Origin: Euglena gracilis
Lineage: Eukaryota > Euglenida > Euglenophyceae > Euglenales
Length of the DNA: 64,000 nucleotides
NCBI GenBank assembly: GCA_039621445.1
Contig: CP154955.1
Span: 36,001,123-36,065,122, forward strand
Reading direction: 5' to 3'
This document shows positions 43,916-53,054 of the stretch, one piece after another. Within the stretch, counting starts at the first letter, position 1. Each line of letters opens with the position of its first letter. Position numbers and translations under genes: made by a program. The notes below the pieces were generated by a model. That model did no database searches, was not told where the DNA came from, and saw nothing but the letters and a program-made list of their open reading frames with translations.

Positions 43916-45031
43916 CAGGGGGGGGGGGGGAATGCGCTGGGCGGCCCTCGGAAAAAATGCGCAAAAATGCGCTTAAAAAAAATGCGCAAAAAATGCGCTG
44001 AGTTTGTACATTCCTAAGGGAAAAAGGACTTAGAAAAATTTCCAACAATGAGCCTAAAATTAAACCAACATCACCAAAAACAGCTGAAATGAAGGCATTT
44101 TTGGTCAAAAAAAATGCACGAGCAAGGCGTCACTCTCTGTTCACCATAACCAACAATGTCAGCCATGGTGCCCCGTACTTGTGACCAGGGGAGAAGGATT
44201 CGATGCGGGGTCTCTGAAAACCCCAGTGTCCTCATCATCATTGGATGAGTACCCACACCTCATCACCCAAAGGTTTTTTCTTGAATATGGACAAAATGCC
44301 TCCAAAAAGTGTAAAAAAAAGGTGGGGAAATGGAAAAAAAGCTCAAAAATGCGCAAAAAAATTCTTTCAAAAAGGGGCAGAATAAAGCACAAATCAAACA
44401 ACATAACTCAGCGGCAATGCAACATTGGTCAAGGAGCAATTTGATAACACCATGCCCCCCCCCCCCGAGCTATTCCCGTCCCCGGGACGCTTTATGGCCC
44501 AATGGGAACAGTACGGGGGGGGGAACAGCTTGGGGGGGGGGGGACCTAGGTCCCCCCCCCCAAGCTATTCCCATACCCGACCCTCGGGCAACCCAAAGGG
44601 GGTCATTTTTGGCAACTTTTTTGGATGTTCGCAAAAAATGGTCATTTTTAAGCACATTTGTCAAAAAGTGATTTTTGAAAACGTCCCAAAAACGTCGATT
44701 TTTGAGCACTTTTTTGGGAAGTTCTTTATAAAAGGTGCTATGACAGTGAGCTATTCCCGTCCCCCCTATGGGAATAGCTCGGGGGGGGGGGGGAAACAGC
44801 CCGAGGGGGGGGGGGGCATGGTATACAATCAAAAACAAAAAAACAAAAATGAAACTGCAACATATAAAAAAAAAGCCGTAAATTCTTAAGACGCAAAAAA
44901 AATGCGCGAAAAAAAAATCGAAAAAATGCGCAAAAAATGCGAAAAAATGCGCAAAAATGCGCATTTTCCCAAAAATCCAGAAAATGCGCAAAAAAATGCG
45001 CAAAAATGTGAAACGCATTTCCCCCCCCCTG
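43916..45031 (+). mobile_element. DNA transposon with TGCGCAAAAA arrays
   Basis: The ends CAGGGGGGGGGGGGAATGCGC and GCATTTCCCCCCCCCTG are inverted. The hexamer CTTATG flanks both. Arrays of AAAAATGCGC words in one orientation occupy 43962-43998 and 44900-45008. The core shares GGACTTAGAAAAATTT with the 37.7 kb element and also contains inverted GAGCTATTCCC modules (44468-44575; 44749-44785). No gene recognised. Confidence 0.75.
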
Positions 45032-45880
45032 CTTATGAATCAGCTTTTTTTGCACACTTTTGTTCATATGTTTGCGTGCTTTTGCACATAAGTCTGGGGG
45101 GCCAGGCAGTGAAGTTCGTGTCCCCAAAACCCCCCTCTCCCCCCCTGCCTAGTTGAGTTCAGATAGCGACAGAGGGGTCCCGCGGACCCCCCCCGGTTGA
45201 GTTCGCATCTCGATAGGGGGGTTCCGCGGCACCCCCCCCCCCTGTGCATGGGCCCCCAAGTGCATGTTCTCCTTCCTTTCCCATTTCCAAGTGTCAAGGA
45301 TGTTGCAAAAAAAAACGAGTATCAAAGGAAACCAGGTCAAGGTACAAAAATGGATGGAACTGGCAAGTTTTTTTGGAAGGCTGGCAAAAGTAGCCGGACC
45401 GGGGGCGAAAGGATCCTGGCCAGGGGGAAAAAAAATAGCAAGGTTAGCTATAAGTAAATTTTACTTGAAATATAGCTCAATAATGCTTGAAAAACACCAA
45501 TACAACCCACTCACCAAAGGTTCGAATGAAGTGGGACAAATTTTAAGTGAATTTGCTTTTCCAGCAATTCCATTTCCACTTCTATAGAAAAATCGTGGGT
45601 GTAATCCGTATACGGGCCGTTTCAAACCAAGAACAATGTTTTGGGTCAAGGTTTTAGGGGGCGAACGGCACGTTTGGCGCCGCGGTTCTCCGTGCAGGGT
45701 AGATCCGATTAATCGATTAATCGACTGATCGTTTCTGGCTGCCGTTTAATCGAATCGTTCGGTGGGGGTAGATTAATCGGTCCACAAAAACAGGTCAACA
45801 GAAACAAGACAACATCTCACCATATCATACATCCCAAAGTTCAAGACAGAGGCTACAATGAAAAATGTTCATACTGCATA
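45032..45880. other. Non-coding
   Basis: Contains a duplicated GTTGAGTTC..GCG..CCGCGG module (45150-45235) and ATTAATCGATTAATCG palindromic words (45708-45790). No supported gene. Confidence 0.45.
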
Positions 45881-45883
45881 ATA

Positions 45884-45955
45884 ATACATGCAGTTCAGTG
45901 GTAGAGCGCACACCTCATAAGCATGAGGTTGTGGGTTCATTTCCCATGGTGTGGA
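45884..45955 (+). tRNA. tRNA-Met(CAT)-like sequence, probably a pseudogene or SINE head
   Basis: The D-arm GTTCAGTGGTAGAGC, a CTCATAA anticodon loop (anticodon CAT at 45916-45918) and the T-arm TGGGTTCATTTCCCA are evident. The anticodon stem (CACAC/GCATG) has two mismatches and the acceptor stem pairs poorly, so it is unlikely to be a functional tRNA. Lies ~60 bp from a second, opposite-strand tRNA-like sequence. Confidence 0.5.
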
Positions 45956-46017
45956 GCCTTTTAACCAAATTTGCCAACTTTTAATGGTTATTTTACCAAC
46001 AAAATTTGAACTTAAAA

Positions 46018-46092
46018 AAGACAAGGTGGGAATTGAACCCACGACCACAGGGTCATCGAGCACACACTCAACCACTCGGCCACTCGTTCGAA
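46018..46092 (-). tRNA. tRNA-like sequence (Ser/Leu-type A and B boxes), probably a pseudogene
   Basis: On the minus strand, box A TGGCCGAGTGG and box B GGTTCAATTCC match RNA polymerase III consensus boxes, and GTGGGTTCAATTCCCAC is a good T-arm. The acceptor stem pairs at only about five of seven positions and I could not fold a convincing anticodon stem. Confidence 0.45.
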
Positions 46093-46184
46093 GCATTCCA
46101 CCAGAAAGAAGGTAAAGAGGCTCCTCTCGTGGTTTTCAGGTGGTTACATTCCCCCATCACAATGAATGCTTGGTATGAAGTGTA

Positions 46185-49104
46185 CCCTCCCCCCCTATTT
46201 GGCCCCCCCCCCCCCTAATTGGATAATTGGGGGTCCCGTTGGACGGTCCATTAGCCAATTAGGGGGGGGTCAGGCTTGTTGGCCGTTGGTCGGGGTAACC
46301 CCCCCCTAATTGTCCCCCCCCCTAATTGGCTACTCTCACCCCCCCCTATTTGGCTAATGGTCGGGCTCCTTCAGACCCCCAATTAGCCAATTAGGGGGGG
46401 GGGGGTACCTCGACCCCCCTAATTGGCTAATGGACAATCCAATGGGGGTGTGGGAGACAAAATTTTTATGTTATCCTTTGAAGCTACCGTACTGATGGTT
46501 TTGTCTTTTCTTGCAGCCATGCGCCAATCTACGATTTCTTTTAAGCCACATGCCAAGTTGGCTGAAAGAAGCGTGATGGCAACGATGTTGCGTCGAGTAC
46601 AACTACCGAGGTCTTGGTTCCAGCCCCAACCACCAGGACGTTGCTGAGCTTGTGAGGGTTGCCAAAGGGGGACCGATATTTGCCTTAGCCAGACCACCTT
46701 TATTTTGCAAAACCAGTCAGTAGCAGTTTTGACTGTTCAACGGAAACCTTCCCAAACCCTCATCCTCTTTCCAAAAGAAAAATCACCACACTGTATGTAT
46801 CTGGTACATTCCTGCACAGCAACATTGTGGCAAAGGCCGCTTCTGTGACAGCACACAAGAAATTGCGTCGTGACCTGGATGTATCCGAGAAGTTGGCTGT
46901 GCTGTCCTACAACAAGACCAACACCGACAAAGAAACTTTAAGGAAATTCCCCGAGGTCTCCGCAAGGTCACTCACTCGGTTCAAGGGGCAGGAATCAAAG
47001 CTTTTGAAGATGGCTGCAAAGGGACAGGGCAACATGAAGCGTCTCATCCCTCTGAACAAGTACAAGGAGATGGGAGAAGCGATGTACAAATTTTTCTTGC
47101 AAGTAAGAGAGGCGCACGGAGCCGTTTCACGGGACTTGTTAGAGTCATTCATGACAACTTTGCCAAAGGAGGTGGTCAAAGATTATTTTGGTATTACCGC
47201 CTCTGGGAGGGATGAACTGTGGCGAAAATGGAGAGGCCAATATGGTATCGTGTACCGAAGGGTGAGTTCCGTGAAACAGTACGTGCCAGGCAACTACAAA
47301 GATAGAGTTAAACGCTTCAGTGGACTACTTCGCTCTATGTACGAACAACAAAAATACCGAGTATTTGTTTAGTATTTATTTGTTTGTGGGGATGAGACGG
47401 GTTGCCTTTTCCTTGGGACCCCCCCCCACGTTCTCATTTCCTTCAGGGGTCAGGTTTGAGGAGTTACCCAAAACAACTCTTGAAGTAAAGGGATCCCAGC
47501 ATGTGGCTGTGATGTCCACGGGAGCTGACCGAACAATGTTCACGGTGTTCTTGGCGGCCCGCCTGACTGTGGATGAAGCGGGGAAAATCTTGGACGTTCG
47601 AAAAGAGGAGCCATTTCTGTTGTTCAAGGGGAAGAAAGCCGGAAGGGTGGAGAAGCAGGTGCAAAAAGCTGCAGGAAATTTGGCATGTGAAGCCCAGACG
47701 TCTGACAACGGTTGGATGACAGGCGAGCTGTTCTTGCATTGGTGTACAAAGACATTCAATTTTGAAAAGAAGAAGCACCAGCTGGTGGTTGATTTGTATT
47801 CAGCCCACCGGGACCAAATGGTCTTGGACTGGTTGAAAGAAAACGGGTCAGACATCATTTTCATTCCACGGGCTTCCACGAGCATTGTTCAGGTCAGCCA
47901 CCGTTGGACATCACACGTTTTCTTGACGTCTGTCCCCTCCCCAGGTAATGGACGTCTACGTAAATCACCTCTTCAAGGCCTCTGTGCGGAAATCATACAT
48001 AAACTGGCGGGCCCAAACTATCACTGATTCTGACATGGGAAGGAAGCCATCAAGGGAGGAGGTCATGGGATGGGTGACTGATACATGGAATCGCGTCCCA
48101 CGTATGTTTTTTTTTCACCACCTTTGAAAACTCTCCTTCTGTCACATAGTTGCAAACATTCAAAAGGGCATGGAAAAGTTGATACTACAGCCTGCACTGA
48201 CTGGGGATTCCAAAGATGCTGCGAAAGCTGAAGAAGAGGCACCAGGGGACATTTCGGAAGCGCTTACAGTTTTGGATTCTGTGGCCAAAGGTTCAAAAAA
48301 AAGGGAGGGTGAGGATTTTTTATTTACTCTCAACAGGGGTGACTGAGAATGCCGTCCCAGATGAAAAAGAAGAGGATGGGGCTGAGGATACACTGGAGAT
48401 GGATGGCCCCCAAATGGAGGTCGAGGAAGAAGAAGACAGAGAGGACGAGATGGAAGTGGATGAGGCTACTCCGCCCCCCCCCAAAGCCTTCTGTCTGTGC
48501 CCAGTGTGAGCGTCCACTGCGCTACTCTACCTGGCACCATGGCACGTTGGTGGGGAGTTGGGGGGAGTGGGGATGGACCAACCCTCACTTATTTTCAAAT
48601 AACAACAGCAGCAGCAGCAACAACAACAGCAGCAGCAAAAACAATTGCAACATCAACATTTTTTTTTAATGAATAAATGTTTGCCTGGTCATATGATGCC
48701 ATGGTGCCATTTCCGCCTCCGCCTCCGCCCAATGTCCCACATGCGGAATCTGGTTGCACGCGTCCTGCGTTCCCGTGGGTTGTGTTTTCTGTCTGTGAGA
48801 CATGCGCACACACGAACCTGCATGGGCCACGGACCGGCCTATCGTCGTTTTTCTGCCATCCAGCGCTCCCTGCCGTGCGACTGATTCCTCGGAGGCTGTT
48901 CTTTTGATCATCTTCACCCCCCCCCCCAATTGGCCAATCCGTGGTCCCAAGGGAAGGTCCATTAGCCAATTAGGCTGACCGCCCCCCCTAATTGGCTAAT
49001 GGACGGTCCAACGGGACCCCCAATTAGCCAATTAGGGGGGGGGTGAGGGTAATTGGGGGTCCGAAAGGAGCCCGGCCATTAGCCAAATAGGGGGGGGGTG
49101 AGGG
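46185..49104 (+). mobile_element. pogo/Tigger-like DNA transposon, near complete
   Basis: 2,920 bp flanked by TA on both sides (46183-46184; 49105-49106), the duplication expected for Tc1-mariner-pogo elements. The termini CCCTCCCCCCCTATTTGGCC and GGCCATTAGCCAAATAGGGG..GAGGG are inverted. Long subterminal regions (46.2-46.44 and 48.92-49.1 kb) hold inverted CCCCTAATTGGCTAATGG / GGTCC modules. The interior encodes a five-exon transposase. Confidence 0.9.
46820..48509 (+). CDS. DDE-superfamily (pogo/Tigger-like) transposase
   Basis: Catalyses cut-and-paste transposition. Exons: ~46820-47400, 47447-47892, 47945-48101, 48150-48290 and 48337-48509. The GT-AG introns are only 46, 52, 48 and 46 bp and all phases agree. 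Domains: N-terminal helix-turn-helix (RRDLDVSEKLAVLSYN onward), a CENP-B-like middle (ELWRKWRGQYGIVYRRVSSV), and the DDE domain with DETG (Asp 47391-47393, completed across intron 1), VVDLYSAH (Asp 47791-47793) and VMDVYVN (Asp 47951-47953). It ends in an acidic tail (EVEEEEDREDEMEVDE). No good start ATG precedes 46827; a CAG at 46817-46819 suggests an upstream 5' exon. An in-frame TAG at 47370-47372 interrupts exon 1 unless spliced or misassembled. All three catalytic Asp are present. Confidence 0.85.
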
Positions 49105-49860
49105 TACTATTTTGGTTTTCGGTGTAGTTTCAGTTATTCCCAAGGCAGCCAGAGTTATTGGTCACAATGTCGTTGTGGGTTTGGGAACACTTCAAGAAGG
49201 GCAGCGATAAGAAGTCTGTGAGTTGCAAACACTAAATTTTAACAAAAATAAATTTTATCACATCTAGGAAGGTGTACAACATCATCATGATTCACGAAGG
49301 CGAGGCACATTTCGTCAACAGCATTGAAATGAGTAGCAACTCAGGGGACCACATTCTTGACATTCTGAAGGAACAAAAGGAGATGTTGGAGTTGAGAGGA
49401 ATGGTGGTTGTGGCCGTGGTGGGTGACAATGGGGGCGGCTGGCCGGCTAGCCGTCCGAGCCGTCCGGACCTCTTCAGCCGGACCAATGCTGGACGCCCAG
49501 CCGTCCGTCCGGACGAAGCATTTTTTCGCCAGCCGTCCGTCAAGCCGGACCAATGTCTGTCTTGCCAGCTTTGAATCTGTCAGCAAAAACTTGGCAATCT
49601 CAACCTTGGAGCGCATCCACACGGGCCATGGCAAAATTGGTGTATATCCGCCCAGAGTCGCGTGCACTGAGACGCCTGCGCTTCCAAAGACCCGGCTTTC
49701 TGAGTGTCTATTTTTTTTCGTTCGCATATCATGTCGGACAACTGAAAGCCCCTGGTGGGGTTCAAGCTTTGAACTACCTGAATTACCAACCAACAACCCA
49801 AGTCATTGAAGTATTGAAGTTCGTCTTGACTGCAACACAAGCCCGACAGAGAAGTACAAG
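49105..49860 (+). pseudogene. Remnant of a second hAT-like (DUF659-type) transposase
   Basis: An exon after a TTTATCACATCTAG acceptor (49268) encodes KVYNIIMIHEGEAHFVNSIE and ELRGMVVVAVVGDNG, which resembles the central hAT segment preceding the second catalytic Asp. Upstream, SLWVWEHFKKGSDKKS (49170-49217) looks like a BED-finger start. Downstream, after a GC-rich insertion, AMAKLVYIRPESRALRRL (49627-49680) resembles the later hAT region. Frames change between pieces. Family assignment rests on motif spacing only. Confidence 0.5.
49433..49560 (+). repeat. GTCCG-rich repeat, copy 1
   Basis: GCCGGCTAGCCGTCCGAGCC, CTTCAGCCGGACCAATG, then CATTTTTTCGCCAGCCGTCCG. The same blocks in the same order and orientation recur at 54375-54535. 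Confidence 0.75.
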
Positions 49861-50033
49861 ACCGAGATACAGTACAGCAAAGACAACTACTGGAGTGGTT
49901 CATCTCCTTGCGGTTGTTGCAGCAGCACGACATCATCTGCTACGCCAGTTGGCTGGAAGTATTGTCCCTGTTTCACTGTACTTTGGTGTACCATTTGTGT
50001 TGTAACATAGCGATCACTGTTCCAACCTGCACT

Positions 50034-51353
50034 ATGGCCCCAGGGCCCTCTAAACATTTCAGAGAGATGGCCCCAGGGCCCCAGACTTTTGCCATGATGC
50101 TCCCAGTTTTTGCCCCAGGGCTCAACACATTTCGAGCCAAAACTGGCACAGAAAAGTTTTTCAGAGATGTGGCCCCAGGGCCCAAGGCTTTTGCCATGAT
50201 GCTGTCAAATTTTGCCCCAGGGCTCAACACATTTCAAGCCAAAATGGGCACAGAAAAGTCTTTCAGAGATGTGGCCCCAGGGCCCAAGGCTTTTACCATG
50301 ATGCTGTCAAGTTTTGCCCCAGGACTCAACACATTTCCAATCATAATGCACACTGGCAGAGGAAACTTTTTCAAGTCCCCATTACACACCCCAGAAAAAC
50401 ATTCCAGAGATGTGGCCCCAGGGCCCCAGACTTTTGCCATGATGATCCCAGATTTTGCCCCACTGCTCAACAGATTTCAAGCCAAAATGAACACTGGCAC
50501 AGGAAAGTTTTTCAGAGATGTGGCCCCAGGGCCCAAGGCTTTTGCCAGGCTGCTCCCAGACCTTGCCCCAGGGCCCAACATTTTTCCAGTCACAATGCAC
50601 ACTGGCACAGGAAACTTTTTCGAGTCCCCAGCACAAACCCCAGCAAAGCATTCTGCAGATAGAATCTGCACAAAAGTCCCAGACAAATGCGCCCTGGAGC
50701 AGCACCCAGGCCAGCATGTTGGGCAGCAAATTTTGGGACGAGAAATTCTTTCTCAGGATTGTACCCCAGGGCCCCACGACTCTGACAGGTTGCACCCAGC
50801 TTTTGCCCCAGGGCTCAACAAATTTCACATGAAGAAGGAAGACCCCCAGCAGAAACAAACCCTCCCAGCCCCCCCGACGAACACCCTCAAGGAGGGGGAC
50901 CCATCCTGGGGAAATCCGACATTGCGGTCGTACAGAGATGAATTCTCATGGGAAGTAAAACTGAAACACCAAGCAGGAGGCAGGAGGCACACCTTGCTGA
51001 CATTTCGCATAATCGGGGGCACCGAACGCCCATCGGCTCAACAGGGCAGAGAGGATCTCCCCGCTGTTGGGTACTTCCACACACAACCGGGCCCAGCACA
51101 CTTTCACAGGGACATTCGGCAAGGAAGGGGAAGGATTCTCACATGTGGGGATGTAGAACAAAATCCGGGCCCGGGAAAATCTTCCCGCATCCGGCCAAGG
51201 GAAGAGGGGTGGGGAACCGCAACCCGATACAGAGGCACCATCGACCGCCGAATTCACGGACTTAGCCCACCCGGAAGATGCCGCAGCCATTACAAATGTG
51301 GCAGGCAACATCTCAAACTTAAGACATACCCCGGACCAACCCCTTTGTTGTGA
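50034..51353 (+). CDS. Retrotransposon N-terminal polyprotein region with tandem repeats and a 2A motif
   Basis: First ATG in frame is 50034. Residues ~1-190 are tandem units of 34-47 residues built on RDVAPGPKAFAMML and FAPGLNTFQAKM (unit starts about 50166, 50268, 50409, 50517). A Pro/Gly-rich linker follows. Then comes ILTCGDVEQNPGP, with the core GDVEQNPGP at 51147-51173, an exact match to the 2A consensus D-V/I-E-x-N-P-G-P; by analogy the ribosome would release the upstream chain between Gly and Pro (51170/51171). A single TGA (51351-51353) separates it from the reverse transcriptase frame, which continues in the same phase. The function of the repeat region is unknown; nucleic-acid binding is a guess. 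Confidence 0.8.
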   Translation: MAPGPSKHFREMAPGPQTFAMMLPVFAPGLNTFRAKTGTEKFFRDVAPGPKAFAMMLSNFAPGLNTFQAKMGTEKSFRDVAPGPKAFTMMLSSFAPGLNTFPIIMHTGRGNFFKSPLHTPEKHSRDVAPGPQTFAMMIPDFAPLLNRFQAKMNTGTGKFFRDVAPGPKAFARLLPDLAPGPNIFPVTMHTGTGNFFESPAQTPAKHSADRICTKVPDKCALEQHPGQHVGQQILGREILSQDCTPGPHDSDRLHPAFAPGLNKFHMKKEDPQQKQTLPAPPTNTLKEGDPSWGNPTLRSYRDEFSWEVKLKHQAGGRRHTLLTFRIIGGTERPSAQQGREDLPAVGYFHTQPGPAHFHRDIRQGRGRILTCGDVEQNPGPGKSSRIRPREEGWGTATRYRGTIDRRIHGLSPPGRCRSHYKCGRQHLKLKTYPGPTPLL

Positions 51354-53054
51354 CATGACGGCGCCGTTCCCCATCCTCGAAGTTTGCAAACACCGGTATC
51401 CACCATTCGACACCTCCCGGTGACAACCCAACAAACCTTTTCTGATGTTTTTTCCTGGGCGCTACTGCGATACACATCACAACCGACAGAAGAGGCACTC
51501 TTCGGCATCTTGGCGTTGCCGAAGCTCACTCTGAGAGCCGTGAAGCTCAAAGGGAAGTTCTCAAGGGACATCCTTGAAGTGACAATCCTACAACGCCTCC
51601 ACCTCTTCAGAAGAGGCAGCTGGGCAGAACTTGTCAAGAGCCTGCTGGAGGAGTCGCTCACCGCGCAGCATCCGGGAACAGAAACAAGGTCCCAGAAGAA
51701 ATCCAGGGAAGATCCGTCTCATGCTGGCAACCGGTACCTCTTAAGCAAGATCCGGCAACTCGTAGGAGAGGGAGCGGCACGAAAGGCCATCCAAATTCTC
51801 CAAAGCAAAGGAACCCAAGATGTCAGTGACCCCCGCGTCCTCCAAACCTTACAAGACTTACACCCAAGAGCAGACCCCCCACTACTCGCACGCCCTGCCT
51901 CAGAAAGCCTGAACAAATCACATGACCCAGTTGTTTGGTCAAACATGGTCAAAGAAAGTGTCCTCAAATTCAACCGCACCAGCGCACCAGGTCCATCGGG
52001 TCTCCGCATAAGCCATTTACAAGACAGCCTCCGCCGCCCTGGCAATGGGGCGCTGTTACAACAAGCACTGACTCATTTCTGCATCATGTGGGACAAAGGA
52101 GGTATCCCTCACCCTCACTCGCCCATCTGGTGTTCAGCAGCCCTAACAGCACTCGCCAAAGAAGGTGGTGGAACAAGGCCGATTGCCGTAGGCGAAACGC
52201 TGCGCAGAATTGCTGGGAAGACAATCCTGAAGCACCCACAAGTCCGCAATGAACTGGATTCCTTTCTGCCAACCCAACTGGGGCTGGGCGTTCCCAATGC
52301 CACTGAATTCATCGCACAAGGTACACAAAGCATGGTGCAGGCGCTGCAAACATCCGCCAACTGGGCACTATTACAAGTAGACCTACGCAATGCCTTCAAC
52401 AATGCACACAGAACGCAAATGTTGAAAATGGCGGCGACCAGAACACCCTCTTGTTGGAACTACCTCTGTACGGCATACGCACAACCAGCTCCCTTGTTCT
52501 GCGGACAAAAAATACTCACATCACAACAGGGCACACACCAAGGATGCCCTATGGGCCCCATTGGTTTCTCACTCGTTTTACAGGAAATCGTGGAAAAAAT
52601 ACGAAACGACACAGGCCTGTTGTGGAGTGCATGGTATTTGGGTGATGGGGTACTCATCGGCCAACCAGAAAGTATTAATGCTGCGGTACAACTCTTGAAG
52701 GACCTGGGCCCAACAGTGGGCCTACACCTGAACCCGCAAAAGTGCATCACCTGGGGTCCCTGTGGTGCAGAAATTGCTGCAAAGCACAACATGTCCCACA
52801 AACAATGGCAACCGGGGGAGGGAATCAAAGTATTGGGTATACCGATTGACTTCCCAAACACATCCACCTTCCGTGAGCGCTCATGGAATGCTGCGCAGGA
52901 AGACTTGGAAAGCCTGATTGACAAAATCACCGGCTTGGGGGACAGTCAAATCGCACGCACCTCGGAGGATGTGGAATCAAAGACCCCTGCCTCATTCAAG
53001 GCCTGGCTCGACTGGCAGCCCTGGCCAAATTCCACGCCAAAGGAAGCACAATAA
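51354..53054 (+). CDS. Non-LTR retrotransposon reverse transcriptase, active-site mutant
   Basis: Copies element RNA into DNA at the nicked target. In frame with the upstream 2A region and without an ATG for about 190 codons, so it was probably made as the downstream half of a polyprotein. Motifs: SAPGPSGLRISHLQ (motif 0/1), QVDLRNAFNNAH (motif A, Asp at 52380-52382), SQQGTHQGCPMGPIG (motif B), and WYLGDGVLIG (motif C), where the first of the two catalytic aspartates is Gly (codon GGT 52641-52643; family YxDD). Thumb-like sequence LGLHLNP-style VGLHLNPQKC follows. The frame is lost near 52,955-52,972 and continues in the +2 frame, where GIKDPCLIQGLARLAALAKF is readable. The copy is therefore inactive as sequenced. 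Confidence 0.9.
   Translation, partial: HDGAVPHPRSLQTPVSTIRHLPVTTQQTFSDVFSWALLRYTSQPTEEALFGILALPKLTLRAVKLKGKFSRDILEVTILQRLHLFRRGSWAELVKSLLEESLTAQHPGTETRSQKKSREDPSHAGNRYLLSKIRQLVGEGAARKAIQILQSKGTQDVSDPRVLQTLQDLHPRADPPLLARPASESLNKSHDPVVWSNMVKESVLKFNRTSAPGPSGLRISHLQDSLRRPGNGALLQQALTHFCIMWDKGGIPHPHSPIWCSAALTALAKEGGGTRPIAVGETLRRIAGKTILKHPQVRNELDSFLPTQLGLGVPNATEFIAQGTQSMVQALQTSANWALLQVDLRNAFNNAHRTQMLKMAATRTPSCWNYLCTAYAQPAPLFCGQKILTSQQGTHQGCPMGPIGFSLVLQEIVEKIRNDTGLLWSAWYLGDGVLIGQPESINAAVQLLKDLGPTVGLHLNPQKCITWGPCGAEIAAKHNMSHKQWQPGEGIKVLGIPIDFPNTSTFRERSWNAAQEDLESLIDKITGLGDSQIARTSEDVESKTPASFKAWLDWQPWPNSTPKEAQ

Noticed and set aside
45884-45955. Functional tRNA-Met gene
   Set aside because: Two mismatches in the anticodon stem and weak acceptor pairing; kept only as a tRNA-like sequence.
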